From positions 1 to 30,988 of IMG/VR virus record IMGVR_UViG_3300028925_001669: 30,988 bases of DNA; one strand, written 5' to 3'. Shown here piece by piece: positions 23,114 to 29,714 of this stretch. The position numbers were made by a program, and so were the translations under genes. The stretch's first letter is position 1. Every line of letters starts with the position of its first letter. Source of the stretch: a virus. The notes beneath the pieces were generated by a model, which was given only the letters and a program-made list of their open reading frames with translations, was not told the DNA's origin and searched no databases.

Positions 23114-23225
23114 GATAATTGAAACTGTTAAGTCAAATAGTAAAAAGCGTAAAGGAGTTCATTCTAAAAATGCTTCAAAAAATCAAAATGCTTACAAGCA
23201 AAAATACAGAGGTCAAGGGCGTTAA
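23100..23225 (+). CDS. Small basic conserved peptide (41 aa) with KRKGVHSKN motif
   Basis: The frame runs from ATG 23100 to a stop at 23223-23225 and encodes MAKNKIIETVKSNSKKRKGV, then HSKNASKNQNAYKQKYRGQG. The KRKGVHSK...KYRGQGR pattern is a short peptide that recurs in marine Bacteroidetes phages, to my recollection. It overlaps the N-terminal part of the DUF5675 frame, so the two compete for the same bases; this is why a later start is preferred for that gene. Function unknown; the composition suggests nucleic-acid or ribosome contact. Confidence 0.55.
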   Translation: MAKNKIIETVKSNSKKRKGVHSKNASKNQNAYKQKYRGQGR

Positions 23226-23622
23226 TCTGCTTATCATACGAGAAACTTTTACTGAAGTTTCAACTATCGGTAATCTGTACTTAAATGGAGAATGGCTTTG
23301 CGATACTTTAGAGTTACCTTATTTAGACAATCAAAGAAGTGTATCTTGCATCCCTGAAGGTCAGTATAAAGTAAGATTAAGAACAGCAAGAGAATCAGCA
23401 ACAAGAGATTATTTACACTTGTTAGTTGAAGATGTACCTAATAGAGATTTTATCTTAGTGCATATCGGAAATAAAAGCTCAGATACTAGAGGTTGCGTAT
23501 TGGTGGGAATTGGAACTGAACAGGACTTTGTTAAAAACTCACGACTTGCTATGGAGTTGTTGATGAAGGAAATACTTAATTTAGGCGGAACAAATATTAA
23601 TTTAATAATCAAAAATAAATAA
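23188..23622 (+). CDS. DUF5675-family protein
   Basis: From the ATG at 23188 the protein has about 144 residues. LLIIRETFTEVSTIGNLYLN, CDTLELPYLD, CIPEGQYKVRL and FILVHIGNKSSDTRGC, in that order, form the conserved core of the DUF5675 family, found near lysis genes in Bacteroidetes phages and prophages. The cysteine and histidine residues suggest an enzyme, perhaps acting on the cell wall, but no activity is proven. An in-frame ATG at 23119 would add 23 basic residues that only mirror the overlapping 41-aa gene, so I favour 23188 (23170 is also possible). Confidence 0.7.
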   Translation: MLTSKNTEVKGVNLLIIRETFTEVSTIGNLYLNGEWLCDTLELPYLDNQRSVSCIPEGQYKVRLRTARESATRDYLHLLVEDVPNRDFILVHIGNKSSDTRGCVLVGIGTEQDFVKNSRLAMELLMKEILNLGGTNINLIIKNK

Positions 23623-23623
23623 A

Positions 23624-23803
23624 ATGAAAAAGTGGTTAATCAGTCAGATGCTAAAATCTAAGAAATTTTGGTATGCAATCGGTAGTATTATTATTCCTAT
23701 TCTAGTAACTTATTTAGGAGTAGATGAAGCAACAGCAACAAACCTATTTTATGCAGCCCTTACTTTAGTTATAGGACAGGGAATTGCGGATAGTGGAAAG
23801 TAA
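23624..23803 (+). CDS. Two-segment membrane protein, holin-like (59 aa)
   Basis: MKKWLISQMLKSKKFWYAIG is followed by a hydrophobic segment (SIIIPILVTYLGV), a short polar turn with DEATATN, and a second segment (LFYAALTLVIGQGIA), ending DSGK. Two short transmembrane helices with a basic N-terminus are typical of class II holins, and comparable FWYA...GQGIAD proteins lie in lysis regions of many phages. It sits between DUF5675 and the metallophosphoesterase. The best holin candidate in the window. Confidence 0.6.
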   Translation: MKKWLISQMLKSKKFWYAIGSIIIPILVTYLGVDEATATNLFYAALTLVIGQGIADSGK

Positions 23804-24512
23804 TAGATACAGATTAAAACCCCACGAGGTAGCTGCTTTACAGAAATTGCGAGAAACTGAAACTAGGAACATTTTAGTCATTGGAGATTTGCACGAACCC
23901 TTCTGTTTAGACGGCTATCTTGATTGGTGTTTAGAACAGTACGAAACCTTTAACTGCAATCAGGTTATATTTATTGGCGACATCCTTGATAATCACGCGT
24001 TTAGCTATCACGAGCCAGACCCAGACGGAATGTCAGCAGGGTTAGAACTTGAAAAGACTATCAAAAAAGTTTCTGAATGGTACAATGCTTTCCCTGATGC
24101 TGATATTTGTATTGGCAATCACGACAGGATGGCTGCTAGAAAATCATTCTCAGGCGGCATTCCTAAAGCGTGGATAAGGTCTTACAATGAAGTCTTAAAA
24201 ACTCCTAATTGGAATTGGGTAGAGTCTATCTCTTATGATAATGTGCTTTACGAACACGGGGAAGGCGGACAGGCAGCCGCTAAGTCAAAAAACAACCTGA
24301 TGTCAAGCGTTTGCGGTCATACTCATACATTAGCCTATGTACAATGGTTCTGTGGAAAGAAGTACAGAGTCTTTGGAATGCAGGTCGGATGTGGAGTGGA
24401 CTGTACTACCTACGCAGCAGCATACGCCAAGAACTTTAAGAAACAATCAATCGGCTGTAGTGTCGTTTTGAATAACGGAACTCTACCTATAAACCTATTA
24501 ATGCCTTTATAG
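23793..24512 (+). CDS. Calcineurin-like metallophosphoesterase
   Basis: A phosphoesterase of the two-metal family: GDLHEP (D and H near residues 32 and 34), GDILDNH near 67-73, GNHDR near 111-115 and GHTHT near 178 are the metal-binding motifs, in canonical order, and a further histidine is in YEHGEGG. Phage members cut phosphodiesters or phosphoproteins, but the substrate cannot be inferred. I chose GTG 23793 as the start; TTG 23784 lies further inside the preceding gene. It is the last gene before a 190-base gap that ends in the early promoter. No endolysin is recognisable near it. Confidence 0.85.
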   Translation: MESNRYRLKPHEVAALQKLRETETRNILVIGDLHEPFCLDGYLDWCLEQYETFNCNQVIFIGDILDNHAFSYHEPDPDGMSAGLELEKTIKKVSEWYNAFPDADICIGNHDRMAARKSFSGGIPKAWIRSYNEVLKTPNWNWVESISYDNVLYEHGEGGQAAAKSKNNLMSSVCGHTHTLAYVQWFCGKKYRVFGMQVGCGVDCTTYAAAYAKNFKKQSIGCSVVLNNGTLPINLLMPL

Positions 24513-24590
24513 CACCCCCCCCTCAGCCCTCTAAGGCACTTTCTTTCTTTTTTGACCCCTATATACTACACAAGCCTTAAAGTCTTTCCT

Positions 24591-24603
24591 AGAGTTAAAC
24601 TCT
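24591..24603 (+). promoter_or_regulatory. Palindrome AGAGT-TAA-ACTCT, possible operator
   Basis: AGAGT (24591-24595) and ACTCT (24599-24603) are reverse complements around TAA. It lies in the 190-base gap before the early genes, a few bases upstream of the repeated element at 24610. It could be a repressor site or a weak hairpin. Confidence 0.35.
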
Positions 24604-24609
24604 TAATTT

Positions 24610-24627
24610 GTTAATAACTTTGTTTAT
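24610..24627 (+). promoter_or_regulatory. Early repeated element, copy 1 (18 bases; contains TAACTTTG)
   Basis: GTTAATAACTTTGTTTAT at 24610-24627 recurs with one change (C to A) at 25456-25473. It contains a Bacteroidetes -7-like box TAnnTTTG. GTTAAT is found again at 24634 and 24646, so the copies are spaced by 24 and 12 bases. No -33 TTG stands at the proper distance. Either a promoter core or binding sites for a shared regulator. Confidence 0.5.
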
Positions 24628-24643
24628 TATTGTGTTAATATAG

Positions 24644-24673
24644 TTGTTAATTCAAATATTCTTTTTAATTTTG
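24644..24673 (+). promoter_or_regulatory. Host-type early promoter (TTG, 19 bases, TAATTTTG)
   Basis: TTG at 24644-24646 and TAATTTTG at 24666-24673 are separated by exactly 19 bases, the Bacteroidetes primary sigma consensus. Transcription would start near 24680, about 20 bases before the ATG at 24703. The third GTTAAT repeat (24646-24651) overlaps the -33 element, a good position for repression. Confidence 0.75.
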
Positions 24674-24702
24674 CTTCATATTAATTAAAACAAAAAAAGA
24701 AA

Positions 24703-24915
24703 ATGTCAGAATTTAAAATGAAAGAAGCAATTAACAAGAAGGAAGCTATTATCAGCTTATTAGATGTGCAAAAAAACAAGCCTGAATTATTGCCTACTCT
24801 AATCAAGTTTAATAAAAAAGAATTGCAGGAATTAAAATTTACAGAGGTAAGAGATTTATTTATTCACGTAAAGACAATGTACTACAGCTCTATTGATTGG
24901 TCAAAAAAGTTTTAA
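24703..24915 (+). CDS. Early protein of unknown function (70 aa)
   Basis: First gene after the host-type promoter. A helical, lysine-rich soluble protein (for example KKEAIISLLDVQKNKPELLP) with an aromatic C-terminus (YYSSIDWSKKF). No motif recognised. First position in the early operon suggests a host-takeover or regulatory role, which is only an inference. An A-rich leader precedes the ATG. Confidence 0.6.
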   Translation: MSEFKMKEAINKKEAIISLLDVQKNKPELLPTLIKFNKKELQELKFTEVRDLFIHVKTMYYSSIDWSKKF

Positions 24916-24916
24916 G

Positions 24917-25207
24917 ATGGATATACAAGACGCAGAATATCAAGAATGGTTTAATGAACCTCAAAATAATTCTTGGTCAAAAGAACCATTAGACAATACA
25001 AAAGTACTATGTGAATATTGGAGCTTAAAAAATACTCCTGATGTCAAAGTCATAGGAACTGAATTACAATGCTACAATCTATTTACTAAGATGCTTAAAG
25101 AAGAAGGGTGGCAAATTAACTTAGACCATCCAGAAGAATTACTCCCTGAATATGCAGAAGCGTATGAGGACAATAACAAGAAACCTTTAATAATTAATTT
25201 AAAATAA
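24917..25207 (+). CDS. Early protein of unknown function (96 aa)
   Basis: I use ATG 24917, one base after the previous stop; a TTG at 24893 would lie inside the previous gene. The protein is acidic and polar with several tryptophans (EWFNEPQNNSWSKEPLD, EYWSLKN, EGWQINLDHPEELLPEYAE). No known family recognised. Its end overlaps the start of the next gene (TAATGA), so it belongs to the same operon. Confidence 0.6.
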   Translation: MDIQDAEYQEWFNEPQNNSWSKEPLDNTKVLCEYWSLKNTPDVKVIGTELQCYNLFTKMLKEEGWQINLDHPEELLPEYAEAYEDNNKKPLIINLK

Positions 25208-25455
25208 TGACAAAAAAAGAATTAGAAGAACAACTAATGCAAATGCCTGAGTTAGAAAATGAATTGATACACAAAAGAATGAATGATATTAATACATTCC
25301 AAGCTCACGAAAACGAACTTTATTTAAGAGGTACGGATGAATACGGCAAAGACTTTCAAATCTGTTTTGACTCTTATAACTTCCTAGAATGGATTGATAC
25401 AGAACATTTAGAGTATATAAAAGAACAATTAGTTAAACATATCAAGACAAAATAA
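25207..25455 (+). CDS. Early protein of unknown function (82 aa)
   Basis: Acidic helical protein (KKELEEQLMQMPELENELIH) with a YLRGTDEYGKDFQICFDSYN centre that may form a small beta-sheet and a C-terminal helix. Co-translated with the previous gene. It ends right before the second copy of the early repeated element. Function unknown. Confidence 0.6.
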   Translation: MTKKELEEQLMQMPELENELIHKRMNDINTFQAHENELYLRGTDEYGKDFQICFDSYNFLEWIDTEHLEYIKEQLVKHIKTK

Positions 25456-25478
25456 GTTAATAAATTTGTTTATATTTG
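25456..25478 (+). promoter_or_regulatory. Early repeated element, copy 2, with two -7-like boxes
   Basis: GTTAATAAATTTGTTTAT (25456-25473) differs from the copy at 24610 by one base. TAAATTTG (25461-25468) and TATATTTG (25471-25478) both match TAnnTTTG. The ERF gene starts 49 bases downstream, after a GC-richer leader (GGGAAAGCCGAAGCCC followed by TTTT) that might fold. This likely starts the recombination/replication operon. Confidence 0.5.
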
Positions 25479-25527
25479 CACACAGGGAAAGCCGAAGCCC
25501 TTTTAAGTAGGCACAAAAAAAGAATAT

Positions 25528-26079
25528 ATGAAAACAGAAGAAAAGATAGACTATTTAATAGCTATCCAAAGTGAGCTTAAAGCTCCAAAGAATCAGTTTA
25601 ACGGTTTTGGAAAGTATAAGTACAGAAGTGCTGAAGATATACTAGAAGCTGTAAAACCATTACTAAAGAAGTACAACTGTTATTTAACTATTACAGAATC
25701 AACTTCAGAAATTGCAGGCTATTTAGTCTTAAACTCAAAAGTATCTATTTCAGATGGAGAAACCAATATGTCTGTAGAAGCACAAGCAGGGATTAACCCT
25801 GAAAGGAAAGGAATGGATATTGCTCAGAGCTTTGGCTCTAGCAGTTCTTATGCTAAGAAATACGCTTTAGGAAATCTATTTTTATTAGATGATACTAAGG
25901 ACGCTGATAGTAATAAAGTAAATGAGCCTATTGCTAAGAAAGAAAAACTAGATGAAGTAAAGTTTAAGGCTATGCTTAAAGCATTAGAAGATGGGAAGGC
26001 TGAAGCAGTAAAAGAAAAGCTGCCTAACTATATATTATCAAAAAGTCAAGAAGGAATTATTAATCAATTAATTAAATAA
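25528..26079 (+). CDS. erf: ERF-family single-strand annealing protein
   Basis: A 183-aa recombinase of the ERF superfamily, which anneals complementary single strands in phage recombination and repair. The characteristic part is FNGFGKYKYRSAEDILEAVK near residues 24-43, followed by a beta-rich core and the GMDIAQSFGSSSSYAKKYAL segment near 96-115. The C-terminal third is a helical charged tail. It is followed four bases later by an SSB-like gene, the normal partner. ERF plus SSB plus NinG indicates a phage-encoded recombination pathway. Confidence 0.88.
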   Translation: MKTEEKIDYLIAIQSELKAPKNQFNGFGKYKYRSAEDILEAVKPLLKKYNCYLTITESTSEIAGYLVLNSKVSISDGETNMSVEAQAGINPERKGMDIAQSFGSSSSYAKKYALGNLFLLDDTKDADSNKVNEPIAKKEKLDEVKFKAMLKALEDGKAEAVKEKLPNYILSKSQEGIINQLIK

Positions 26080-26082
26080 AAA

Positions 26083-26394
26083 ATGGAAATAACAGGTAAA
26101 CTAATTTCAAAATTAGAAAGAGAAACAGGAGTTTCAAAAACAGGTAAGACTTGGGAAAAACAATCTATCCTTGTAGAGCAATCAGGAACAGACTACAACA
26201 AGGAAGTAGCTATAAGTTTCTTTGGCGATAAGATTAAAAAGATTAGGGACATTGAAGTCGGTTCTGAAGTTAGTGTTTCAATTAACTTATCTTCAAGAGA
26301 GTACAACGGTAAATACTTTCATAATATAGACGGGTGGTTTATAGCTAAATTAGGTCAGGAAACTGTTGGCGAAACTGATGAATCTCCTTTCTAA
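26083..26394 (+). CDS. ssb: Single-stranded DNA-binding protein, DUF3127 / OB-fold type
   Basis: A 103-aa protein. MEITGKLISKLERETGVSKT, then TWEKQSILVE, then VAISFFGDKI and SREYNGKYFHNIDGWFI, is the DUF3127 layout, an OB-fold family of Bacteroidetes. The C-terminus ends ETDESPF, an acidic tip with final PF like the protein-docking tail of bacterial SSB. It therefore probably coats single-stranded DNA and recruits host or phage replication proteins. Adjacent to ERF, and its stop overlaps the next start. Confidence 0.8.
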   Translation: MEITGKLISKLERETGVSKTGKTWEKQSILVEQSGTDYNKEVAISFFGDKIKKIRDIEVGSEVSVSINLSSREYNGKYFHNIDGWFIAKLGQETVGETDESPF

Positions 26395-26903
26395 TGACAG
26401 CAGAAGATAATTTTAAAAACCTATGCAACCTCACTACGAGAGTTTTGGGGTTGCCTGATGGCGCACTTGCTTTAAAAAGCAGGAAGCGACCTTTACAAGT
26501 AGCTAGGGCAGTTACAGGCTATATAGCTAGAACTGAAGAAGATATACATAGAACAATAATAGGCAAAGGTCTAAATAGGGACAGAAGTTTAATCTATCAT
26601 TATGAACTCAGGCACAATCCTTTGTATAGAAGCTGTCCTGTTTATCGTGATACCTACAACAAAGTCTACAAAGCCTATAAAGATATTGGCGGAACTAAAG
26701 AGTTTTTTTTAAATAAAGATTATATGAAAAGCTACTTATTAAAAAATGGAGTTAAGGAAGCTTTAGAATTTAATGTTTTGTTAGAAGTAACAAGTGGTCA
26801 AGTCAAGTGTATAATAAAAACTTCTTATTTTGACTTCTATAATCAATTAGAAAATGTTAAGTTAGCCCTCAAAAATTATCACTTTACAATTAAGATTATA
26901 TGA
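26394..26903 (+). CDS. DnaA domain IV-like DNA-binding protein without ATPase
   Basis: The 169-aa protein carries RPLQVARAV (about 32-40), IHRTIIGKGLNRDRSLIYHY (about 51-70) and a following helix, the layout of the DnaA C-terminal origin-binding helix-turn-helix (basic loop, then RDRSLIYHYE in place of RDHSTVIHA). No AAA ATPase domain is present. The last 60 residues are a separate beta-rich part. It may bind the phage origin or a DnaA-box-like site, or compete with host DnaA. Its neighbours are SSB and a replication initiator. The similarity is moderate. Confidence 0.55.
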   Translation: MTAEDNFKNLCNLTTRVLGLPDGALALKSRKRPLQVARAVTGYIARTEEDIHRTIIGKGLNRDRSLIYHYELRHNPLYRSCPVYRDTYNKVYKAYKDIGGTKEFFLNKDYMKSYLLKNGVKEALEFNVLLEVTSGQVKCIIKTSYFDFYNQLENVKLALKNYHFTIKII

Positions 26904-27517
26904 AACACTTGCTCAGTAGTTCAGCATTCCTAGTATTAAATAAAGAATTGGCAAGGCAAGTTGGATTGAAAGAAGCAGTCCTACTTGCTGACCTAATTAG
27001 TAAAGAAGAATACTTTATAGCTAATGGAATGACTGATGGGTGGTTTTTTAATACTGAAGCTAATATAGAGAAAGACACTACACTAACTGCATATCAGCAG
27101 AGAAAGTGCCTTAAAGAGCTTAAAAAGCATCAACTGATAGAAGTTAAGCGCAAAGGCATTCCTGCTAAACAATACTTCAAAATAAATGAACAACAAGTTA
27201 TGCAGTTACTAAACAACTTGTCAGCTACAAACTTAACAACTATTAATAAGAATAAAGAAATAAGAATAATAAATAAATACTTTAATAAGCCCACTATTTT
27301 GGAAGTTGAAAATTATTGTATATTACGCAAGAATAATGTAGACGCTGAAGCCTTTATAGCTTTTTATGAATCTAAGGGATGGATGATAGGGAAAAATAAA
27401 ATGAAGGATTGGAAACAAGCCATTATCACTTGGGAGAAAAGACAGTATAAAAAACCAACAATGTCAAAAATAGATTCACAAATTAATGAATATTTAAAAG
27501 GAAAAGAATACTTATGA
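26900..27517 (+). CDS. Winged-helix replication initiation protein
   Basis: The first 100 residues are a winged helix typical of phage replisome organisers (LNKELARQVGLKEAVLLADL, GWFFNTEANIEKDT, QQRKCLKELKKHQLIEVKRK), and the C-terminal part has FYESKGWMIGKNKMKDWKQA, then ITWEKR, the DnaD-like pattern that loads a helicase. A replication origin is likely in or near this gene, though I see no iterons in it. It overlaps its neighbours by four bases, and the following unknown gene may be the helicase loader partner. Confidence 0.7.
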   Translation: MKHLLSSSAFLVLNKELARQVGLKEAVLLADLISKEEYFIANGMTDGWFFNTEANIEKDTTLTAYQQRKCLKELKKHQLIEVKRKGIPAKQYFKINEQQVMQLLNNLSATNLTTINKNKEIRIINKYFNKPTILEVENYCILRKNNVDAEAFIAFYESKGWMIGKNKMKDWKQAIITWEKRQYKKPTMSKIDSQINEYLKGKEYL

Positions 27518-27882
27518 AGCCATTAAAACAAGAGAACTTAAAAGAACTTACAGAAAAAGTTTATGATTTACTAAATACAACTAAAGTAGAAATAGGTCAT
27601 AATACAGATGGAAAGACATTAGCTAGTCTTAGTAAGATATTTGCTAAAGACTTAATAAGGGAAAAGCGTTTTGGAAATATGAGCTTTAATCAAGTAGCAG
27701 ATGCTTTCCACTATGGAGTGAGATTTGGCAAAGACGAGCCATTTTTAAATATCCGAACTTTTTACAGATGGACTTATAAAATGAAAGAAATGTGCGATAA
27801 TGCTTATTATGAAGTCCACACATTAAACAAGCCAAAAGGAAATACCCTTTGGTATCAAGAACCCTTAAAACAAATAAGATGA
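27514..27882 (+). CDS. Early protein of unknown function (122 aa), next to replication initiator
   Basis: A basic, helical protein (SLSKIFAKDLIREKRFGNMS, FNQVADAFHYGVRFGKDEPF, NIRTFYRWTYKMKEM). No ATPase motifs are present, so it is not a complete DnaC or P helicase loader, although the position after the initiator would suit a short loader or adaptor. Starts ATGA-coupled to the previous gene. Confidence 0.6.
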   Translation: MKPLKQENLKELTEKVYDLLNTTKVEIGHNTDGKTLASLSKIFAKDLIREKRFGNMSFNQVADAFHYGVRFGKDEPFLNIRTFYRWTYKMKEMCDNAYYEVHTLNKPKGNTLWYQEPLKQIR

Positions 27883-27974
27883 AAGGAGAAACAGAATACA
27901 CTTGTTGCGGTGATGAAATTACCCAAGAAGTAAAAGAAATAGGGCGCTGCCCTAATTGCTCAGAAAATATATAA
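27879..27974 (+). CDS. 31-aa zinc-ribbon peptide
   Basis: The ATG overlaps the previous stop (ATGA). The peptide MKGETEYTCCGDEITQEVKE continues with IGRCPNCSENI: a CC pair and a CPxC pair about 14 residues apart, the spacing of a minimal zinc ribbon. Below usual gene-calling length but coherent in composition and junction. Confidence 0.55.
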   Translation: MKGETEYTCCGDEITQEVKEIGRCPNCSENI

Positions 27975-27975
27975 A

Positions 27976-28065
27976 ATGAAGATACTAATAATAGTATGGC
28001 TAACAACAATATTAGTCTGTATTTTAGAAGCTATATTCTATACTAAATGGGAAGATGAATTTTAA
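27976..28065 (+). CDS. 29-aa single-pass membrane peptide
   Basis: MKILIIVWLTTILVCILEAI is a transmembrane helix, followed by FYTKWEDEF. The frame begins one base after the previous stop and ends ten bases before the next ATG, filling the gap exactly. Role unknown. Confidence 0.45.
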   Translation: MKILIIVWLTTILVCILEAIFYTKWEDEF

Positions 28066-28074
28066 AACTATAAT

Positions 28075-28383
28075 ATGAAAACAAAAGAAAAAGTAAAGTA
28101 TTGGCTAAAGATGTACCCTGATTTAAGAGATAATGACAATAGACTTTGCTCTAATATATGGGCAGAAGAACTTACTCATATGGAAGGAATAACTCAAGCA
28201 ACACCAATTGTAGAGTTTTTAATGTTATATTCTAAGAATAAATTTACTTCAGCTCCAAGCATTAAAAGGGCAAGGGCAAAGCTACAAGAAGAAGAACCAA
28301 AATACAGAGGAAAAAAATACTACTTAAGAAAAGGAACTTATCAGGATAAATGGCGTAAAGACTTAGGATATGAAAACAATTAG
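28075..28383 (+). CDS. Early protein of unknown function (102 aa)
   Basis: A basic helical protein with KYWLKMYPDLRDNDNRLCSN near the start and SIKRARAKLQEEEPKYRGKK near 63-82, then a basic, tyrosine-rich tail (YYLRKGTYQDKWRKD). The PSIKRARAKLQ part is a probable DNA-contacting helix and is common in phage proteins of this position. Its end overlaps the NinG-like start by 14 bases, so the second cassette is co-translated with the early operon. Confidence 0.62.
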   Translation: MKTKEKVKYWLKMYPDLRDNDNRLCSNIWAEELTHMEGITQATPIVEFLMLYSKNKFTSAPSIKRARAKLQEEEPKYRGKKYYLRKGTYQDKWRKDLGYENN

Positions 28384-28774
28384 TAAACTAAAAAAAGAAC
28401 TAGACACTATCTTTAGTCTTTACATAAGGCTTAGAGAATCAGAAGAAGGGTTAGTACAGTGTTTCACGTGCAACAAGGTCAGTCATTACAAATCAGGAAT
28501 GCAGAATGGACACTTTCAAAGCCGTAAACACTTAACTACAAGATGGGATGAAGAAAATTGTCAAGTACAATGCGTGGGTTGTAATATGTTCAAAGCAGGA
28601 GAACAATATAAATTTGCCATTAACTTAGATGCAAAGTATGGAGAGGGAAAAGCTGAAGAATTACAATTTTTATCTAAAACAATTATGAAAGTTAGCCGTA
28701 TAGATTATGAAGAAAAAATCAGTTATTACAAAGACCTTGTTGAAAAGTTAAAAAAAGAAAAAGGAATTGAGTAA
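28370..28774 (+). CDS. NinG-like recombination protein, full length, copy 2
   Basis: 134 aa. A charged helix (ISKLKKELDTIFSLYIRLRE) precedes the CFTC pair near 32-35, the MQNGHFQSRKHL stretch, DEENCQVQC and CVGCNMF near 72-78, then a LDAKYGEGKAEELQFLS helix. It matches the NinG family, used with ERF/Red-type annealing. Length equals the expected full form and so defines what is missing in copy 1 (about 25 N-terminal residues, outside the window). Its stop lies just before the TAAGTTTG box of the next gene. Confidence 0.78.
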   Translation: MKTISKLKKELDTIFSLYIRLRESEEGLVQCFTCNKVSHYKSGMQNGHFQSRKHLTTRWDEENCQVQCVGCNMFKAGEQYKFAINLDAKYGEGKAEELQFLSKTIMKVSRIDYEEKISYYKDLVEKLKKEKGIE

Positions 28775-28784
28775 ACTTTTATTT

Positions 28785-28792
28785 TAAGTTTG
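28785..28792 (+). promoter_or_regulatory. Bacteroidetes-type -7 box (TAAGTTTG), cassette copy 2
   Basis: TAAGTTTG ends three bases before the ATG at 28796 and corresponds to TAACTTTG at 337-344 in copy 1. A TTG lies at 28767-28769, 15 bases upstream, shorter than the usual 19. Conservation of the box while flanks differ suggests it is used. Confidence 0.5.
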
Positions 28793-28795
28793 CGT

Positions 28796-29152
28796 ATGAC
28801 AAAGCCAATCTACGCAAGCGAGGAACACAGAAATATAATTGAAGCCTATCTTATTATGTGTCAAGAGTTTGCAAAAGAGGTAAGTTCAAAAAGTAGATAC
28901 AATAATTATCTTGATGTGCTAGAAACAATAATTCAATATCATAATGCCTATGGCTCTGGGAGATCTGAAAATAATTGGTACGATTGGCTAGTCATTATTC
29001 CTATTAATACATCAGTAGCAACAAATGGGTTTTTTGCAGGACTTGAAACAAATAAAAACAGAGCTGTAATACGAGCTTACAAGACAGTATTAAATGAATT
29101 AGTAATTGATACAGTAGATAAGATAGACAACTTAGAAGAACCAAGTGAATAA
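28796..29152 (+). CDS. Conserved phage protein of unknown function (118 aa), cassette copy 2
   Basis: Start taken as ATG 28796, which aligns with the copy 1 start (MTKPIYA against MTEPIYA); the upstream TTG at 28790 lies inside the -7 box. Shared segments with copy 1 are MCQEFAKEVS, KSRYNNYLDV, YDWLVIIPIN, VATNGFFAGLET. No family recognised. It overlaps the sigma-like gene by eight bases exactly as in copy 1, which argues for joint function or at least joint expression. Confidence 0.7.
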   Translation: MTKPIYASEEHRNIIEAYLIMCQEFAKEVSSKSRYNNYLDVLETIIQYHNAYGSGRSENNWYDWLVIIPINTSVATNGFFAGLETNKNRAVIRAYKTVLNELVIDTVDKIDNLEEPSE

Positions 29153-29714
29153 AGTTTATATTGAAATATCAAAGCTAAGTGAGAAATTTAGGACTATGTG
29201 TTATGGTATTACTAAAGATAAGGAACAAGTAGATGACGCGGTGCAGGAATGTATGCTTTATTTTTTACAAATGAACCCCGAACAACTAAAAAAAATATAT
29301 GACAAAGATGGCTTAGATGGAATTACTCGCTATGGTGCAGTAGTTCTAAGACGGGCTTTAACAAGTACAAGAAGTCCTTTTTATTATCAGTACAAGAAAT
29401 ACTATACTCATATTGATAGCTTTACAAGCAACGTAACTTATGACGTAATAGAAACTGGGGAAGTAATACCTACTAAGAACCTTTACAATATAGCAGAAGA
29501 ACCTGCTGTTAAGAATTTAAAGTTTGAAAAGCTAGATAGTATCGACTTAGTTCTGAACGATTTATATTGGTATGACCGCAAGGTTTTTGAGCTTTACTAC
29601 TCAGGAGAGACATTAGACTCTTTAGCAAAGAAAACAGGAATAAGTCGTAACAGCTTATTCACTACAATAGACAAAGTAAGAACAATACTTAAAAGAGAAT
29701 TGACAGATGAATAA
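29145..29714 (+). CDS. Sigma-factor-like transcription regulator, cassette copy 2
   Basis: 189 aa, GTG start overlapping the previous stop. Region 2-like part with DDAVQECMLYFLQMNP near 30-45 and a following ITRYGAVVLRRAL helix; a variable linker; region 4-like part with VFELYYSGETLDSLAKKTGI and SRNSLFTTIDKVR. The DAVQE stretch is closer to canonical sigma factors than that of copy 1, and the helix-turn-helix is almost identical in the two copies, so both should read the same upstream DNA element while the region 2 parts differ. Alternative: DNA-binding regulator with sigma-like domains only. Confidence 0.6.
   Translation: MNKVYIEISKLSEKFRTMCYGITKDKEQVDDAVQECMLYFLQMNPEQLKKIYDKDGLDGITRYGAVVLRRALTSTRSPFYYQYKKYYTHIDSFTSNVTYDVIETGEVIPTKNLYNIAEEPAVKNLKFEKLDSIDLVLNDLYWYDRKVFELYYSGETLDSLAKKTGISRNSLFTTIDKVRTILKRELTDE

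Noticed and set aside
23119-23187. Upstream start of the DUF5675 gene at ATG 23119
   Set aside because: The added 23 residues lie in the overlap with the 41-aa KRKGVHSKN gene and precede the conserved core, so a later ATG (23188 or 23170) is more likely.
24513-24702. tRNA or structured RNA gene in the gap before the early genes
   Set aside because: No cloverleaf, CCA end or strong stems; the gap is explained by promoter and repeat elements.
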